DNA of 7,478 nucleotides, taken from NCBI GenBank assembly GCA_049324315.1, contig JBMOKU010000038.1, positions 1-7,478 of the forward strand. The letters run 5' to 3'. Positions 1-6,051 of the stretch are shown piece by piece (position 1 is the first letter of the stretch; every line of letters begins with the position of its first letter). The notes beneath the pieces were generated by a model that was not told where the DNA came from, made no database searches, and was given only the letters and a program-made list of their open reading frames with translations. Made by a program: the position numbers and the translations under genes. The DNA comes from JBMOKU01 sp049324315 (GTDB lineage Bacteria > Bacillota > Clostridia > Peptostreptococcales > Thermotaleaceae).

Positions 1-69
1 ATGCAACATTTTTAGTATAATGTTACATCGACATGTAAATTATTCCATATTTTTATTTTTCTATGCAAT
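1..69. other. Intergenic sequence at the left edge
   Basis: No gene is supported here. TATAAT occurs on the plus strand at 16-21, followed at 23-38 by the inverted repeat TTACAT-CGAC-ATGTAA. This could be a promoter with an operator, but it would read toward the murI terminator with no plus-strand gene after it, so it is recorded only as a possible site. Confidence 0.2.
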
Positions 70-107
70 AAAAAATAGCTTCCTTATGATTAGGGAAGCT
101 ATTTTTT
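70..107 (-). terminator. Rho-independent terminator of murI overlapping its stop codon
   Basis: Perfect 14-bp inverted repeat, arms 70-83 and 94-107, with a 10-nt loop. On the minus strand it ends in a run of six T, the classic intrinsic terminator form. The murI stop codon (TAG, 101-99) and the last lysine codons lie inside the first arm, so the coding sequence runs into the terminator. The A-run on the opposite side would also let it work for a plus-strand transcript. Confidence 0.9.
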
Positions 108-911
108 ATGAATTTCACATCGTTTACATCTTTCGTTAGTCCTTGTAATCCTATCCAGAAGTTTATCAAACTTTGCCAATCCCACCGGATCAGTAACCTG
201 TTGTCCTGAGTTGTAGAAAGTAATTTTTCCTCTGCCATCATGAATACGGTTCATGTCTGCTAAAATACTTTTCAAATGATTAACCGTGCCAATAGCTCCG
301 TCAATAATATCAATATCATCTGGAACAATTTTTTCTATCATATCCTTATAAAACGGAAAATGAGTACAGCCTAACACAATAGTCCCGTATTCATCCATAT
401 CATATTGTAGTAGTTGAGCCTTCAAGTATGGCAGCACGATTTCCTCACGGAATTCTCCACTTTCACAGAATTCCACCAGTTCAGAAAGTGGCAGCAAATC
501 AATGATATGCTCATCATCTACTCTAGCAATGAGGTTTTTAAGCTTTTCTTCCTTTAACGTTAGCTGTGTCGCCGTTACCAAAACCCGTTTATTCTTATTT
601 CTGCTCTTTTCTACCGCAGGCTTTACCGCAGGTTCCATTCCTATAATGGGAATATTATATTGTTTTCTTAAGTCCTCAATAGCCGCACTGGTGGCTGTAT
701 TACAGGCAATAACAACCGCTTTAACACCCTGCTGCACAATAAACTCAACAGCTTCAAATATATATTTTCTTACTACTTCCTTTGGTTTAACACCATAAGG
801 AACATTCATCGTATCCGCATAATATATATAATCTTCATCAGGTAATATCCTCAACGCCTCATGCAATACCGTAAGCCCACCAATACCGGAATCAAAAAAT
901 CCTATCTGCAA
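99..911 (-). CDS. murI: Glutamate racemase
   Basis: Cytoplasmic enzyme converting L-glutamate to D-glutamate for peptidoglycan. It is a cofactor-independent two-cysteine racemase of the Asp/Glu racemase superfamily. With the start chosen here the protein is 270 residues, normal for the family. Visible motifs are GFFDSGIGG near the N-terminus (Asp7, Ser8), CNTATS with catalytic Cys70, and GCTHFP with the second catalytic Cys182 and His184. A longer frame opens at TTG 917, but the GGGAGG ribosome binding site at 920-925 is only 2 nt from that codon. It is 8 nt from the in-frame TTG at 911, which gives the usual family N-terminus MQIGFFDSG. The C-terminus carries an unusual short tail with a CxxC pair (Cys262, Cys265) just before the stop; its role is unknown. 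The gene is monocistronic, with its own promoter upstream and a terminator overlapping the stop codon. Identity is very secure; the exact start is an inference. Confidence 0.96.
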   Translation of the reverse strand: MQIGFFDSGIGGLTVLHEALRILPDEDYIYYADTMNVPYGVKPKEVVRKYIFEAVEFIVQQGVKAVVIACNTATSAAIEDLRKQYNIPIIGMEPAVKPAVEKSRNKNKRVLVTATQLTLKEEKLKNLIARVDDEHIIDLLPLSELVEFCESGEFREEIVLPYLKAQLLQYDMDEYGTIVLGCTHFPFYKDMIEKIVPDDIDIIDGAIGTVNHLKSILADMNRIHDGRGKITFYNSGQQVTDPVGLAKFDKLLDRITRTNERCKRCEIHKK

Positions 912-919
912 AACCAATT

Positions 920-925
920 CCTCCC
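920..925 (-). promoter_or_regulatory. murI ribosome binding site that decides a TTG start
   Basis: GGGAGG on the minus strand, 8 nt before TTG at 911 and only 2 nt before TTG at 917. The spacing favours the downstream TTG, so the longer frame should be trimmed by two residues. Confidence 0.8.
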
Positions 926-964
926 TGCTTTTTCATTCATGGACACAATTCATACACATGATAA

Positions 965-992
965 ATTATATCGTAAATTTTAAAAATTTGAA
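965..992 (-). promoter_or_regulatory. Candidate sigma-A promoter of murI
   Basis: On the minus strand there is a perfect -10 box TATAAT (970-965) with TTCAAA (992-987) as a 4/6 match to the -35 consensus, 16 bp apart. The -10 box is about 50 nt upstream of the TTG start, a normal leader length. The flanking sequence is very AT-rich, so the -35 assignment is less certain than the -10. Confidence 0.55.
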
Positions 993-1014
993 AGGAGACT
1001 ATATTTATCACACC

Positions 1015-1050
1015 AAATACGTTACATCCGCTGCGTCACGGGGACAGTTC
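1015..1050 (+). repeat. 36-bp dispersed repeat, copy 1, ending in GGGGACAGTTC
   Basis: This segment matches 7318-7353 in the same orientation with four mismatches in 36 bases. The shared part includes TTACATCCGCT, then the CACGGGGACAGTTC core. It is GC-richer than the surrounding intergenic DNA. After GTTC the two copies diverge completely, so this is a defined repeat unit or element end, not a long duplication. Short GGGGAC-type repeats are often associated with REP/RAYT or IS elements in Firmicutes; that link is from general knowledge and not shown here. Confidence 0.75.
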
Positions 1051-1065
1051 CATCCCAGAAGCACC

Positions 1066-1084
1066 GGACGCGCAATGCGCGCCC
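1066..1084. repeat. Short GC-rich hairpin repeat
   Basis: GGACGCGC-AAT-GCGCGCCC forms an 8-bp stem with one A/C mismatch and a 3-nt loop, followed by CCTACAGG. It resembles the small dispersed palindromes ending in CCCCTACA found in many Firmicutes genomes; that family link is an impression from memory. It has no T-run and so is not a terminator. Confidence 0.5.
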
Positions 1085-1097
1085 CTACAGGAAACGC

Positions 1098-1260
1098 TAG
1101 TGGTCTGTCCAGCCTAAAAGTATAGATGAATTCGCGAGGATTTTTCCGCAAGGCAAGGCGGAGGAGGTGCGCATATCGAGAATATGCAAACCGACGACAA
1201 CGCAGTATTGTGGAAAAAGACCGCGAAGGCATTCATGGTTTTAGGCTTGATAGACCACTA
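1098..1260. mobile_element. MITE-like element with 22-bp terminal inverted repeats
   Basis: Terminal repeats at 1098-1119 and 1239-1260 match at 20 of 22 positions when one is reverse-complemented; both start TAGTGGTCT. Inside, a second imperfect inverted repeat pairs ATGAATTCGCG (1126 on) with CGCGAAGGCATTCAT (up to 1235), and TTTTTCC with GGAAAAA. A small hairpin sits at the centre (GCATAT 1171-1176 with ATATGC 1182-1187). The 163-bp whole can fold into one long hairpin, as miniature inverted-repeat transposable elements do. The TA at both extreme ends could be a target duplication. No transposase is encoded, so mobility would need a helper in trans. The parent element is not identifiable here. 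Confidence 0.7.
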
Positions 1261-1324
1261 AAACTGTCCCCATGCTCCGCTACTTTATGACTGACTGTAA
1301 TATACTTGGCGCTATTTATATAGC

Positions 1325-2245
1325 CTACATATCTATTTCCCCATAAGCTCTCTTCTTCACCATATACATGGCACCAATCATTCCCGGATCAGATAGCTGA
1401 GCCAGTTCGATCTTAATTTTTCCTCGCATCACTTCATAAATATATTGTTCAAATTTTGCTCTTACTTTCTCTAGAAAACCCGGTACTGATACGGCCACAC
1501 CGCCACCTAGTATAAAAATATGAGGATCAATTACATGGGCAATTGCTGCCATCCCCCGGCCTAAAGCATCTAGAGCCGCCTCTGTAATCTCCAACGCATC
1601 CGGATTTCCCTCCGCAGCCAAGCTGAATACTTCATGGGCTTGTCGAATATGCAATCCTTTTTCCTCTGCCATCCTCATAATACCGGTGCCACTTGCCATT
1701 CCTTCTAAAGAACCCGGGTTCAAAAAGCTGTGCCTTACGCCATTTTCTTTAATAATGATATTGCCAATTTCTCCTGTATTCCCCGTGGCTCCGGAAATGA
1801 TCTCTCCATTGATGCATAAGCCTCCACCAACCCCGGTGCTAACCGTAATATAGTACACGATAGGATAGTCTTTACCCGCTCCTTCTAAGCTCTCTGCCAA
1901 CGCAGCAACATTTGCATCATTCTCAATAAAACAGGGAACTTTGAAATAGTCTGTCAACATATCCCCCAATGGAATATTATCCCATCCAGGAAGATTCACT
2001 GGATTTTGTACAATACCCTGATATGGATCCAGTGGTCCGGGCATTCCGATGCCGATACCTTTAATCTCATCCTCATCCTTAATTTCAGTAATCATGCCCT
2101 TAAGCTTTTCTATAACATGTTCCGGTCCTTTTACAACCTCCGTTAATTTCTTTTGCTCCCTTAAAAGTATCCCTGCATCATTCAGCAATCCTACACGAAC
2201 ATTCGTGCCTCCCAAGTCTACCCCTATCCAATAACGCTCTTTCAT
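1325..2245 (-). CDS. ROK-family sugar kinase lacking the usual zinc-binding residues
   Basis: Cytoplasmic ATP-dependent kinase of the ROK family, which phosphorylates hexoses such as glucose, fructose or N-acetylmannosamine. From the chosen ATG the product is 306 residues, typical length. Visible features are the phosphate-binding DLGGTN motif (residues 10-15), catalytic Asp110 in ENDAN, STGVGGG (136-142), the GEIG motif (158-161) and a C-terminal DPHIFILGGGV motif. There is no helix-turn-helix domain, so it is a kinase, not a ROK repressor. The family zinc site is missing: GEIGH reads GEIGN, and the CxCGxxGCxE motif reads HSFLNPGSLE, keeping only the sugar-contacting Glu181. A longer frame opens at TTG 2275, but AAAGGG at 2255-2260, 9 nt from ATG 2245, supports the shorter start. 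A glucokinase-like role is possible, but the substrate cannot be assigned from sequence. Confidence 0.88.
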   Translation of the reverse strand: MKERYWIGVDLGGTNVRVGLLNDAGILLREQKKLTEVVKGPEHVIEKLKGMITEIKDEDEIKGIGIGMPGPLDPYQGIVQNPVNLPGWDNIPLGDMLTDYFKVPCFIENDANVAALAESLEGAGKDYPIVYYITVSTGVGGGLCINGEIISGATGNTGEIGNIIIKENGVRHSFLNPGSLEGMASGTGIMRMAEEKGLHIRQAHEVFSLAAEGNPDALEITEAALDALGRGMAAIAHVIDPHIFILGGGVAVSVPGFLEKVRAKFEQYIYEVMRGKIKIELAQLSDPGMIGAMYMVKKRAYGEIDM

Positions 2246-2254
2246 CCCCATCAT

Positions 2255-2260
2255 CCCTTT
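2255..2260 (-). promoter_or_regulatory. ROK kinase ribosome binding site deciding the start
   Basis: AAAGGG on the minus strand, 9 nt before ATG at 2245. It abuts the ATG at 2254 and lies downstream of TTG 2275, so it fits only the 2245 start. The resulting N-terminus MKERYWIGVDLGGTN is the usual short lead into the ATP motif. Confidence 0.7.
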
Positions 2261-2308
2261 CGTGATGTATTTCAAATATCACATATATCCTAATCACCTG
2301 TAATTTTT

Positions 2309-2337
2309 AATTTACCAGTTTGTCTATTATTCTGCAA
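2309..2337 (-). promoter_or_regulatory. Weak candidate promoter of the ROK kinase gene
   Basis: On the minus strand TTGCAG (2337-2332) is followed after 17 bp by TAAATT (2314-2309), a 4/6 match to the -10 consensus. It lies between the chemoreceptor terminator and the kinase start, where a promoter is needed. The match is modest in AT-rich DNA, so the assignment is tentative. Confidence 0.35.
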
Positions 2338-2365
2338 TATCTCTTTCAAGTTTTAAATGGCGAAA

Positions 2366-2393
2366 AGAAAAAACCGGTAGACCGGTTCTTTCT
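2366..2393 (-). terminator. Rho-independent terminator of the chemoreceptor gene
   Basis: AACCGG-TAGA-CCGGTT core hairpin, extended by an A/T-rich stem with one mismatch, ending on the minus strand in TTTTTTC. It lies about 20 nt past the chemoreceptor stop codon and separates it from the ROK kinase gene. Confidence 0.8.
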
Positions 2394-2413
2394 CAATTCA
2401 AAGGTTCATCGAA

Positions 2414-4120
2414 TTAGATTTTGAATTTCTTTATGTTTTTACGCAGCTGCTGAGCCAACTCCGACAATGTTTTTGCCGATTGAGTTATGCTCTGTACCAT
2501 TGCGGACTGTTCTTCCACTGTTGCAGCAACCTGTTGGGTCCCAGCTGCCGTTTCTTCAGAAATGCTTGCTATTTCTGTAATGGCTTCACTAACACCCGCT
2601 GCGTTATTGTTTAGTGTATCAGCCGCCTCGGAGAATGCTTCCGTATTGTTTGCTATTGTCATGACTGCTTCAGAAATATTTTGAAAAGCCGTTACAGTTT
2701 CTTCCAGGGCCTGTTCTTGCTCATTAACGATCATCTCTGTTTTGTCCATTTCAGAAACAGCATGGGATATGCTTATTTGAACCTCACTAATCAAGTGACT
2801 TATTTTTTCCGCAGAAGCACCAGACTGTTCTGCCAGCTTTCTTACTTCATTGGCTACTACAGCAAAGCCTTTACCCATTTCTCCTGCTCGTGCAGCTTCA
2901 ATAGCCGCATTAAGTGCTAATAGGTTGGTTTGTTCAGAGATTCCCCTTATGGTCTCCAGAATCTCTCCTATTTCATTGGACTTGTGAGAGAGCTGTGAAA
3001 CTGCATCAGCTACCTTCAGGGCTGCTTGTCTGTTCTCTGACATTTTTTCTACCTGATATTGAACAGACTGTTCCCCATAATTTACCATTTCCTTTGCTTT
3101 TTGTGTCAGCTTTTCCGTTGTGCTAATATCTGCTGAAATACTTTCCACCATGTTTACAATTTCGCTGATTCTGTAGCTGCCTTTTTCAGATGAAACTGCT
3201 TGTTCCGAAGCACCCTCGGCAAGCTCTGATATGGTTAGTGCAGTCTGTTCAGAACCTTTGCTCAATTCATCCAAAGCTTTATTGATCGTATCAAGGGTTG
3301 TATACGTTAATTCCTCATTATGTTTTATTTCTTCAATCAAACTTTTCATCTCGGCAGCCATATCATTGATCGTTGCAGCAATATCGCCCAGTTCATCCTT
3401 TTGATATATTTCAACGGGTTTCGTGAAATCATATGCTGCAATTCTTTTTATATATTCATCAATTTTATTTAGGTTTTTTCTCAAAGGATTTATAATCGTC
3501 ATGATTAAAAGTAAAGATATAGCACCTAGTATTATGGTTGCAATGACAATCTTATTTCGAAAAGCAGCTTTTTCAGCCTCAAGGTCGTCAATGTATATAC
3601 CGCTTCCGATTACCCACTGCCATGGTCCAAAACCCTTTACATAGGACATTTTGGGCTGCGGGTCATCTTTACCCGGTTTTTCCCAGTAATACTTAACAAC
3701 ACCTTCTCCTTTTTGTTTGACCGTATCAACGAATGCAGGAAATATTTTTAATCCATTCTCATCTTCCATATTTTTATAGTTATTTCCATCCATTTCGGGT
3801 TTTATGGGATGCATAATTATATTACTTTCATAATCATTTATCCAAAAGTAACCATCTGTTCCAAACCTAAAATCACCAATTGTGTGTTTTGCCATTTCCT
3901 TTGCTAGTCCTTCCGTAATGATGCCTTCTTTGTATTGATCATAATAGCCTTGAATTGAGCTGTGCGCCGTTTCAACGAGATTCTTCATTTTATCGACGGT
4001 CCTCGCTTCGATGGAACGGTTGACCGTAGGTATAATATATATACCCACCAAACAAGCAAAAGCAGTAAGTAAAAATACATAAAGAAGAATAATTTTGTGT
4101 TTAAGTTTCATATGTTTCAT
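2414..4120 (-). CDS. Methyl-accepting chemotaxis protein with a single Cache sensor domain
   Basis: Membrane chemoreceptor that passes ligand signals to the CheA/CheW system. The 568-residue product has the standard layout: N-terminal transmembrane helix (about 10-32), an extracellular sensor of about 150 residues (35-185), a second transmembrane helix (190-211), HAMP domain (about 212-265) and a long cytoplasmic coiled coil. Its signalling tip is at 395-430 (SEQTNLLALNAAIEAARAGE is near-invariant). The sensor looks like the single-Cache sCache_2 type (DGYFWIND, IIMHP, WVIGSGIYIDD), a fold that often binds small organic acids; the ligand here is unknown. There is no C-terminal CheR-docking pentapeptide. 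The start was set at ATG 4120 because GGGAGGG precedes it by 6 nt; a 21-residue extension to ATG 4183 has no ribosome binding site and would add residues before the first helix. It stands alone, with no che or flagellar gene in view. Confidence 0.95.
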   Translation of the reverse strand: MKHMKLKHKIILLYVFLLTAFACLVGIYIIPTVNRSIEARTVDKMKNLVETAHSSIQGYYDQYKEGIITEGLAKEMAKHTIGDFRFGTDGYFWINDYESNIIMHPIKPEMDGNNYKNMEDENGLKIFPAFVDTVKQKGEGVVKYYWEKPGKDDPQPKMSYVKGFGPWQWVIGSGIYIDDLEAEKAAFRNKIVIATIILGAISLLLIMTIINPLRKNLNKIDEYIKRIAAYDFTKPVEIYQKDELGDIAATINDMAAEMKSLIEEIKHNEELTYTTLDTINKALDELSKGSEQTALTISELAEGASEQAVSSEKGSYRISEIVNMVESISADISTTEKLTQKAKEMVNYGEQSVQYQVEKMSENRQAALKVADAVSQLSHKSNEIGEILETIRGISEQTNLLALNAAIEAARAGEMGKGFAVVANEVRKLAEQSGASAEKISHLISEVQISISHAVSEMDKTEMIVNEQEQALEETVTAFQNISEAVMTIANNTEAFSEAADTLNNNAAGVSEAITEIASISEETAAGTQQVAATVEEQSAMVQSITQSAKTLSELAQQLRKNIKKFKI

Positions 4121-4126
4121 AGTCTT

Positions 4127-4133
4127 CCCTCCC
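4127..4133 (-). promoter_or_regulatory. Chemoreceptor ribosome binding site deciding the start
   Basis: GGGAGGG on the minus strand, 6 nt before ATG at 4120. It lies within the in-frame extension that begins at ATG 4183, showing that the extension is probably untranslated leader. Confidence 0.8.
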
Positions 4134-4207
4134 TTATTTTCTTTAACTACTCCGACTAGAATTACCATTAAATTTTTACACATTTGTTGCTGCCTATCTA
4201 TATAATC

Positions 4208-4242
4208 AGAATATTAGAAAGATTTAATGATAACAAGTGTTA
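4208..4242 (-). promoter_or_regulatory. Tentative chemoreceptor promoter overlapped by a 12-bp palindrome
   Basis: On the minus strand TTGTTA (4236-4231), a 17-bp gap and TATTCT (4213-4208) give 4/6 matches to each sigma-A box. The -35 lies inside TAACA-AG-TGTTA (4231-4242), a perfect inverted repeat that could be an operator. I looked for a sigma-28 (flagellar) promoter and found no convincing TAAA/CCGATAT pair. The rest of the 366-bp gap between the chemoreceptor and hcp holds the hcp terminator and AT-rich DNA with no recognisable gene. Confidence 0.3.
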
Positions 4243-4418
4243 ATAATTGCTTTTGCAGGGATTAACAGGGTTATGACTAAAGTCTTCTGTGCAAAAACTT
4301 AAATGATCGGTATTTGGTGGATATATACCCCAATCTCGAAGTTCTAATTCTTAAGACAGAAAATTTTTCTTAAAACATTATGAATACGCCTTAATCTCCT
4401 TTTGTATTAATGAAATAC

Positions 4419-4450
4419 AAATAAGGACGACACCATCGTCGTCCTTATTT
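4419..4450 (-). terminator. Rho-independent terminator of hcp
   Basis: Perfect 13-bp stem (4419-4431 with 4438-4450) with a 6-nt loop, rich in G-C at its core. On the minus strand it ends TTATTT, followed by a T-rich stretch. It starts about 37 nt past the hcp stop codon, and the A/T ends make it plausible in both directions. Confidence 0.87.
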
Positions 4451-4486
4451 ATTAAAACCTTCTTTAATTCGAACATTTATAGAAGC

Positions 4487-5842
4487 TTAACCTAACATTT
4501 TGGGCAGATCCGCCTTAGCGTCTCCACTGATCAACTGTAGATTGAATGTATCTTGTAAGACCTTCAGTACACCAGGTGTTACAAATTTCGGTGCGCTTGG
4601 CCCGATATATATGTTCTTAACACCTAGACTAAACAGTCCCAGTAAAATAGCAACGGCTTTTTGTTCAAACCATGAAAGTACAATAGTCAGTGGAAGATCG
4701 TTGACAGTACATCCAAATGCATCGGCCAATGCTATGGCGATTTTAGCTGCTGAGCCAGAGTTGTTGCACTGTCCAAGATCGATATACCTTGGGATGTCTG
4801 TTCCCGGCACTGTTCCAAAATCGATGTCATTAAATCTGAATTTACCGCAGGAAGTCGTTAAAATAATAGCTTCTTTTGGCAAGGAATTTGCTAATTCTCT
4901 ATAATAGTCTCTACCCTTTGTAGGCGCATCACAGCCGGCAATAAGAAAGAATCGCTTGATCTTCCCTGCTTTGATAGCATCAATAATTTCCGGTGCAATA
5001 TCTAATACCGTATTGTGATGGAAACCTGTAGTTACGGTTTTATCAGACTGTATATTCGCCTTTGGAAGGGATAACGCCTTGTTGATAATTGGTGTAAAAT
5101 CATCGTTTTCAATCTTTTGTACCCCTTCAAGTCCTGCAGTTCCGTATGTCCACATTCTGTCTGAATAACTTCCTTTGATTGGCATTAGACAGTTTGTTGT
5201 ACCTAAAATGGCTCCCGGGAATTCTTCAAATAATTTTCGTTGATCATACCATGCCTTACCAACATTCCCTTTTAGATGGGGGAACATTTTTAGTTTAGGA
5301 TATCCATGGGCAGGAAGCATCTCTGAATGGGTATAGATGTTTATCCCCTTTCCTTCCGTTTGCTTCAATAATTCCAGTAATGCATGGAGATTGTGACCGG
5401 TAACCAGTATACTATGCCCTTCAACTTTATCCTGACTTACTGTAATAGGTGTTGGTACACCCAGATGAGATGTATGGGCTCTATCTAATATATCCATGAT
5501 GTTAACTGTGGCCTGACCAACCTTCATGGCCATTTGGATATGTTCTTCCAAGTTAAAGTTTGAATTTGTCAACGTTGTATATAACGCTTCTTGTGTAATT
5601 TTATTTACTTCTTCCATTTCCTTTGGATCCACGCCCAGTTCTTTTGCATGGGTTGCATAGGCCGCGATGCCCTTTAGTCCAAAGATAATAATATCCTGCA
5701 AGCTGGCAATATCAGGGTTTTTACCACAAACACCAAACTTTGTACAGCCTGTTACCGGTGTTTGCTCACATTGATAGCAAAACATCGGATGTGGTTCATT
5801 TACTTTATTCTCTTCTTGTTTATTTTTAAATAATCCAAACAC
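4487..5842 (-). CDS. hcp: Hybrid-cluster protein (hydroxylamine reductase), short class III-like form
   Basis: Cytoplasmic iron-sulfur protein of anaerobes that reduces hydroxylamine in vitro and is linked in vivo to nitric oxide detoxification and nitrosative stress. The 451-residue product has the N-terminal cluster ligands C22-x2-C25-x7-C33-x5-C39. The full set of hybrid 4Fe-2S-2O cluster ligands is also visible: His150, Glu174, Cys218, Cys304 (the persulfide position, in AGCDAPTKGRDYY), Cys332, Cys359 and Glu393. Class I and II proteins have about 540-550 residues; this one lacks roughly 100 residues of helical domain 1 between the cysteine motif and VTGHN, which matches class III. The start is GTG with AGAGGGG 10 nt upstream. 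The usual family start would be Met20 (MFCYQC), but no ribosome binding site precedes it, so a 19-residue charged extension is likely real. No hcr reductase gene is adjacent. Confidence 0.95.
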   Translation of the reverse strand: MFGLFKNKQEENKVNEPHPMFCYQCEQTPVTGCTKFGVCGKNPDIASLQDIIIFGLKGIAAYATHAKELGVDPKEMEEVNKITQEALYTTLTNSNFNLEEHIQMAMKVGQATVNIMDILDRAHTSHLGVPTPITVSQDKVEGHSILVTGHNLHALLELLKQTEGKGINIYTHSEMLPAHGYPKLKMFPHLKGNVGKAWYDQRKLFEEFPGAILGTTNCLMPIKGSYSDRMWTYGTAGLEGVQKIENDDFTPIINKALSLPKANIQSDKTVTTGFHHNTVLDIAPEIIDAIKAGKIKRFFLIAGCDAPTKGRDYYRELANSLPKEAIILTTSCGKFRFNDIDFGTVPGTDIPRYIDLGQCNNSGSAAKIAIALADAFGCTVNDLPLTIVLSWFEQKAVAILLGLFSLGVKNIYIGPSAPKFVTPGVLKVLQDTFNLQLISGDAKADLPKMLG

Positions 5843-5852
5843 AGTTCATTCG

Positions 5853-5859
5853 CCCCTCT
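5853..5859 (-). promoter_or_regulatory. hcp ribosome binding site supporting a GTG start
   Basis: AGAGGGG on the minus strand, 10 nt before GTG at 5842. An out-of-frame ATG at 5849 lies only 3 nt from it and would encode a 7-codon peptide (MNCVWII) overlapping the hcp start. Its spacing is poor, so it is probably not used. Confidence 0.65.
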
Positions 5860-5880
5860 TTCTTGATTTAATCTGTTATT

Positions 5881-5922
5881 ATCATAACGTAATCCGGCGA
5901 ATTTCCCTGTGATATATATCAC
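5881..5922 (-). promoter_or_regulatory. hcp promoter with CRP/FNR-family operator at -41.5
   Basis: On the minus strand the -10 box is TATGAT (5886-5881, 5/6). No -35 box is present at the right distance. Instead the perfect 14-bp palindrome GTGATATATATCAC (5909-5922) is centred 29 nt upstream of the -10 box. With the -10 at -12 to -7 the centre falls at -41.5, the class II activator position of CRP/FNR-family regulators. The half site GTGA/TCAC is the core recognised by this family. For an hcp gene, HcpR or another FNR-like regulator is the natural candidate (known in clostridia and sulfate reducers); no regulator gene is in the window. The predicted transcript starts near 5874, giving a leader of about 32 nt. 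Confidence 0.75.
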
Positions 5923-5929
5923 GATCAAA

Positions 5930-5945
5930 ATTGATTTTCATCACA
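5930..5945 (-). promoter_or_regulatory. Possible second CRP/FNR-like site upstream of hcp
   Basis: On the minus strand TGTGA-TGAAAA-TCAAT has one intact half site and one degenerate half. Its centre is 22 bp, about two helical turns, upstream of the strong palindrome, near -63.5. The spacing would put two dimers on the same DNA face. Weak by itself. Confidence 0.35.
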
Positions 5946-6002
5946 AAATCGATATTTTCTTAACACGGATAAATCGGTAAAATAGCCTTCTGCTCTTCCA
6001 AA

Positions 6003-6042
6003 AACTTAAAAGAGACACCTCTAATAGAGATGTCCCTTAAGT
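6003..6042 (-). terminator. Rho-independent terminator of the lipoprotein gene
   Basis: Imperfect hairpin: ACTTAA plus GAGACACCTC on the left pairs with GAGATGTCCCTTAAGT on the right, with a 5-nt loop and a small bulge. On the minus strand it is followed by a T-rich tract ending TTTTT. It starts about 10 nt after the lipoprotein stop codon. Confidence 0.75.
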
Positions 6043-6051
6043 CTTACCTTC

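Larger units (their letters stand above)
1040..1271. mobile_element. Composite repeat cluster bounded by inverted GGGGACAGTT ends
   Basis: A 232-bp block bounded by GGGGACAGTT at 1040-1049 and its exact reverse complement AACTGTCCCC at 1262-1271. Inside lie a GC hairpin (1066-1084) and a complete MITE-like element (1098-1260). The block is visibly richer in G+C than the AT-rich genes around it. No convincing protein is encoded: a 74-codon minus-strand frame across it is made only of repeat sequence. It probably formed by successive insertions of non-autonomous elements between murI and the ROK kinase gene. Together with 918-1039 and 1272-1324, which hold the murI promoter and otherwise nothing recognisable, it fills the whole gap between these genes. 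Confidence 0.65.

Noticed and set aside
991..1120. AAAGGAG at 991-997 on the plus strand as the ribosome binding site of a small gene
   Set aside because: No ATG, GTG or TTG follows at a workable distance, and the downstream sequence is repeat DNA; the site overlaps the murI -35 region.
1008..1232. A 74-codon minus-strand open frame across the repeat cluster
   Set aside because: It lies wholly inside the nested inverted repeats, has an Arg-rich low-complexity composition from GC-rich repeat DNA, and has no ribosome binding site.
4121..4183. 21-residue N-terminal extension of the chemoreceptor from ATG 4183
   Set aside because: No ribosome binding site precedes it, and a strong one lies just before ATG 4120, which gives the normal basic N-terminus before the first membrane helix.
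4184..4418. Sigma-28 flagellar promoter for the chemoreceptor
   Set aside because: A CCGAT occurs on the minus strand, but no TAAA lies about 15 nt upstream; other candidates fail on spacing.
5826..5849. Seven-codon leader peptide overlapping the hcp start
   Set aside because: Its ATG is only 3 nt from the AGAGGGG site and it overlaps the GTG start out of frame; the spacing fits GTG 5842 better.
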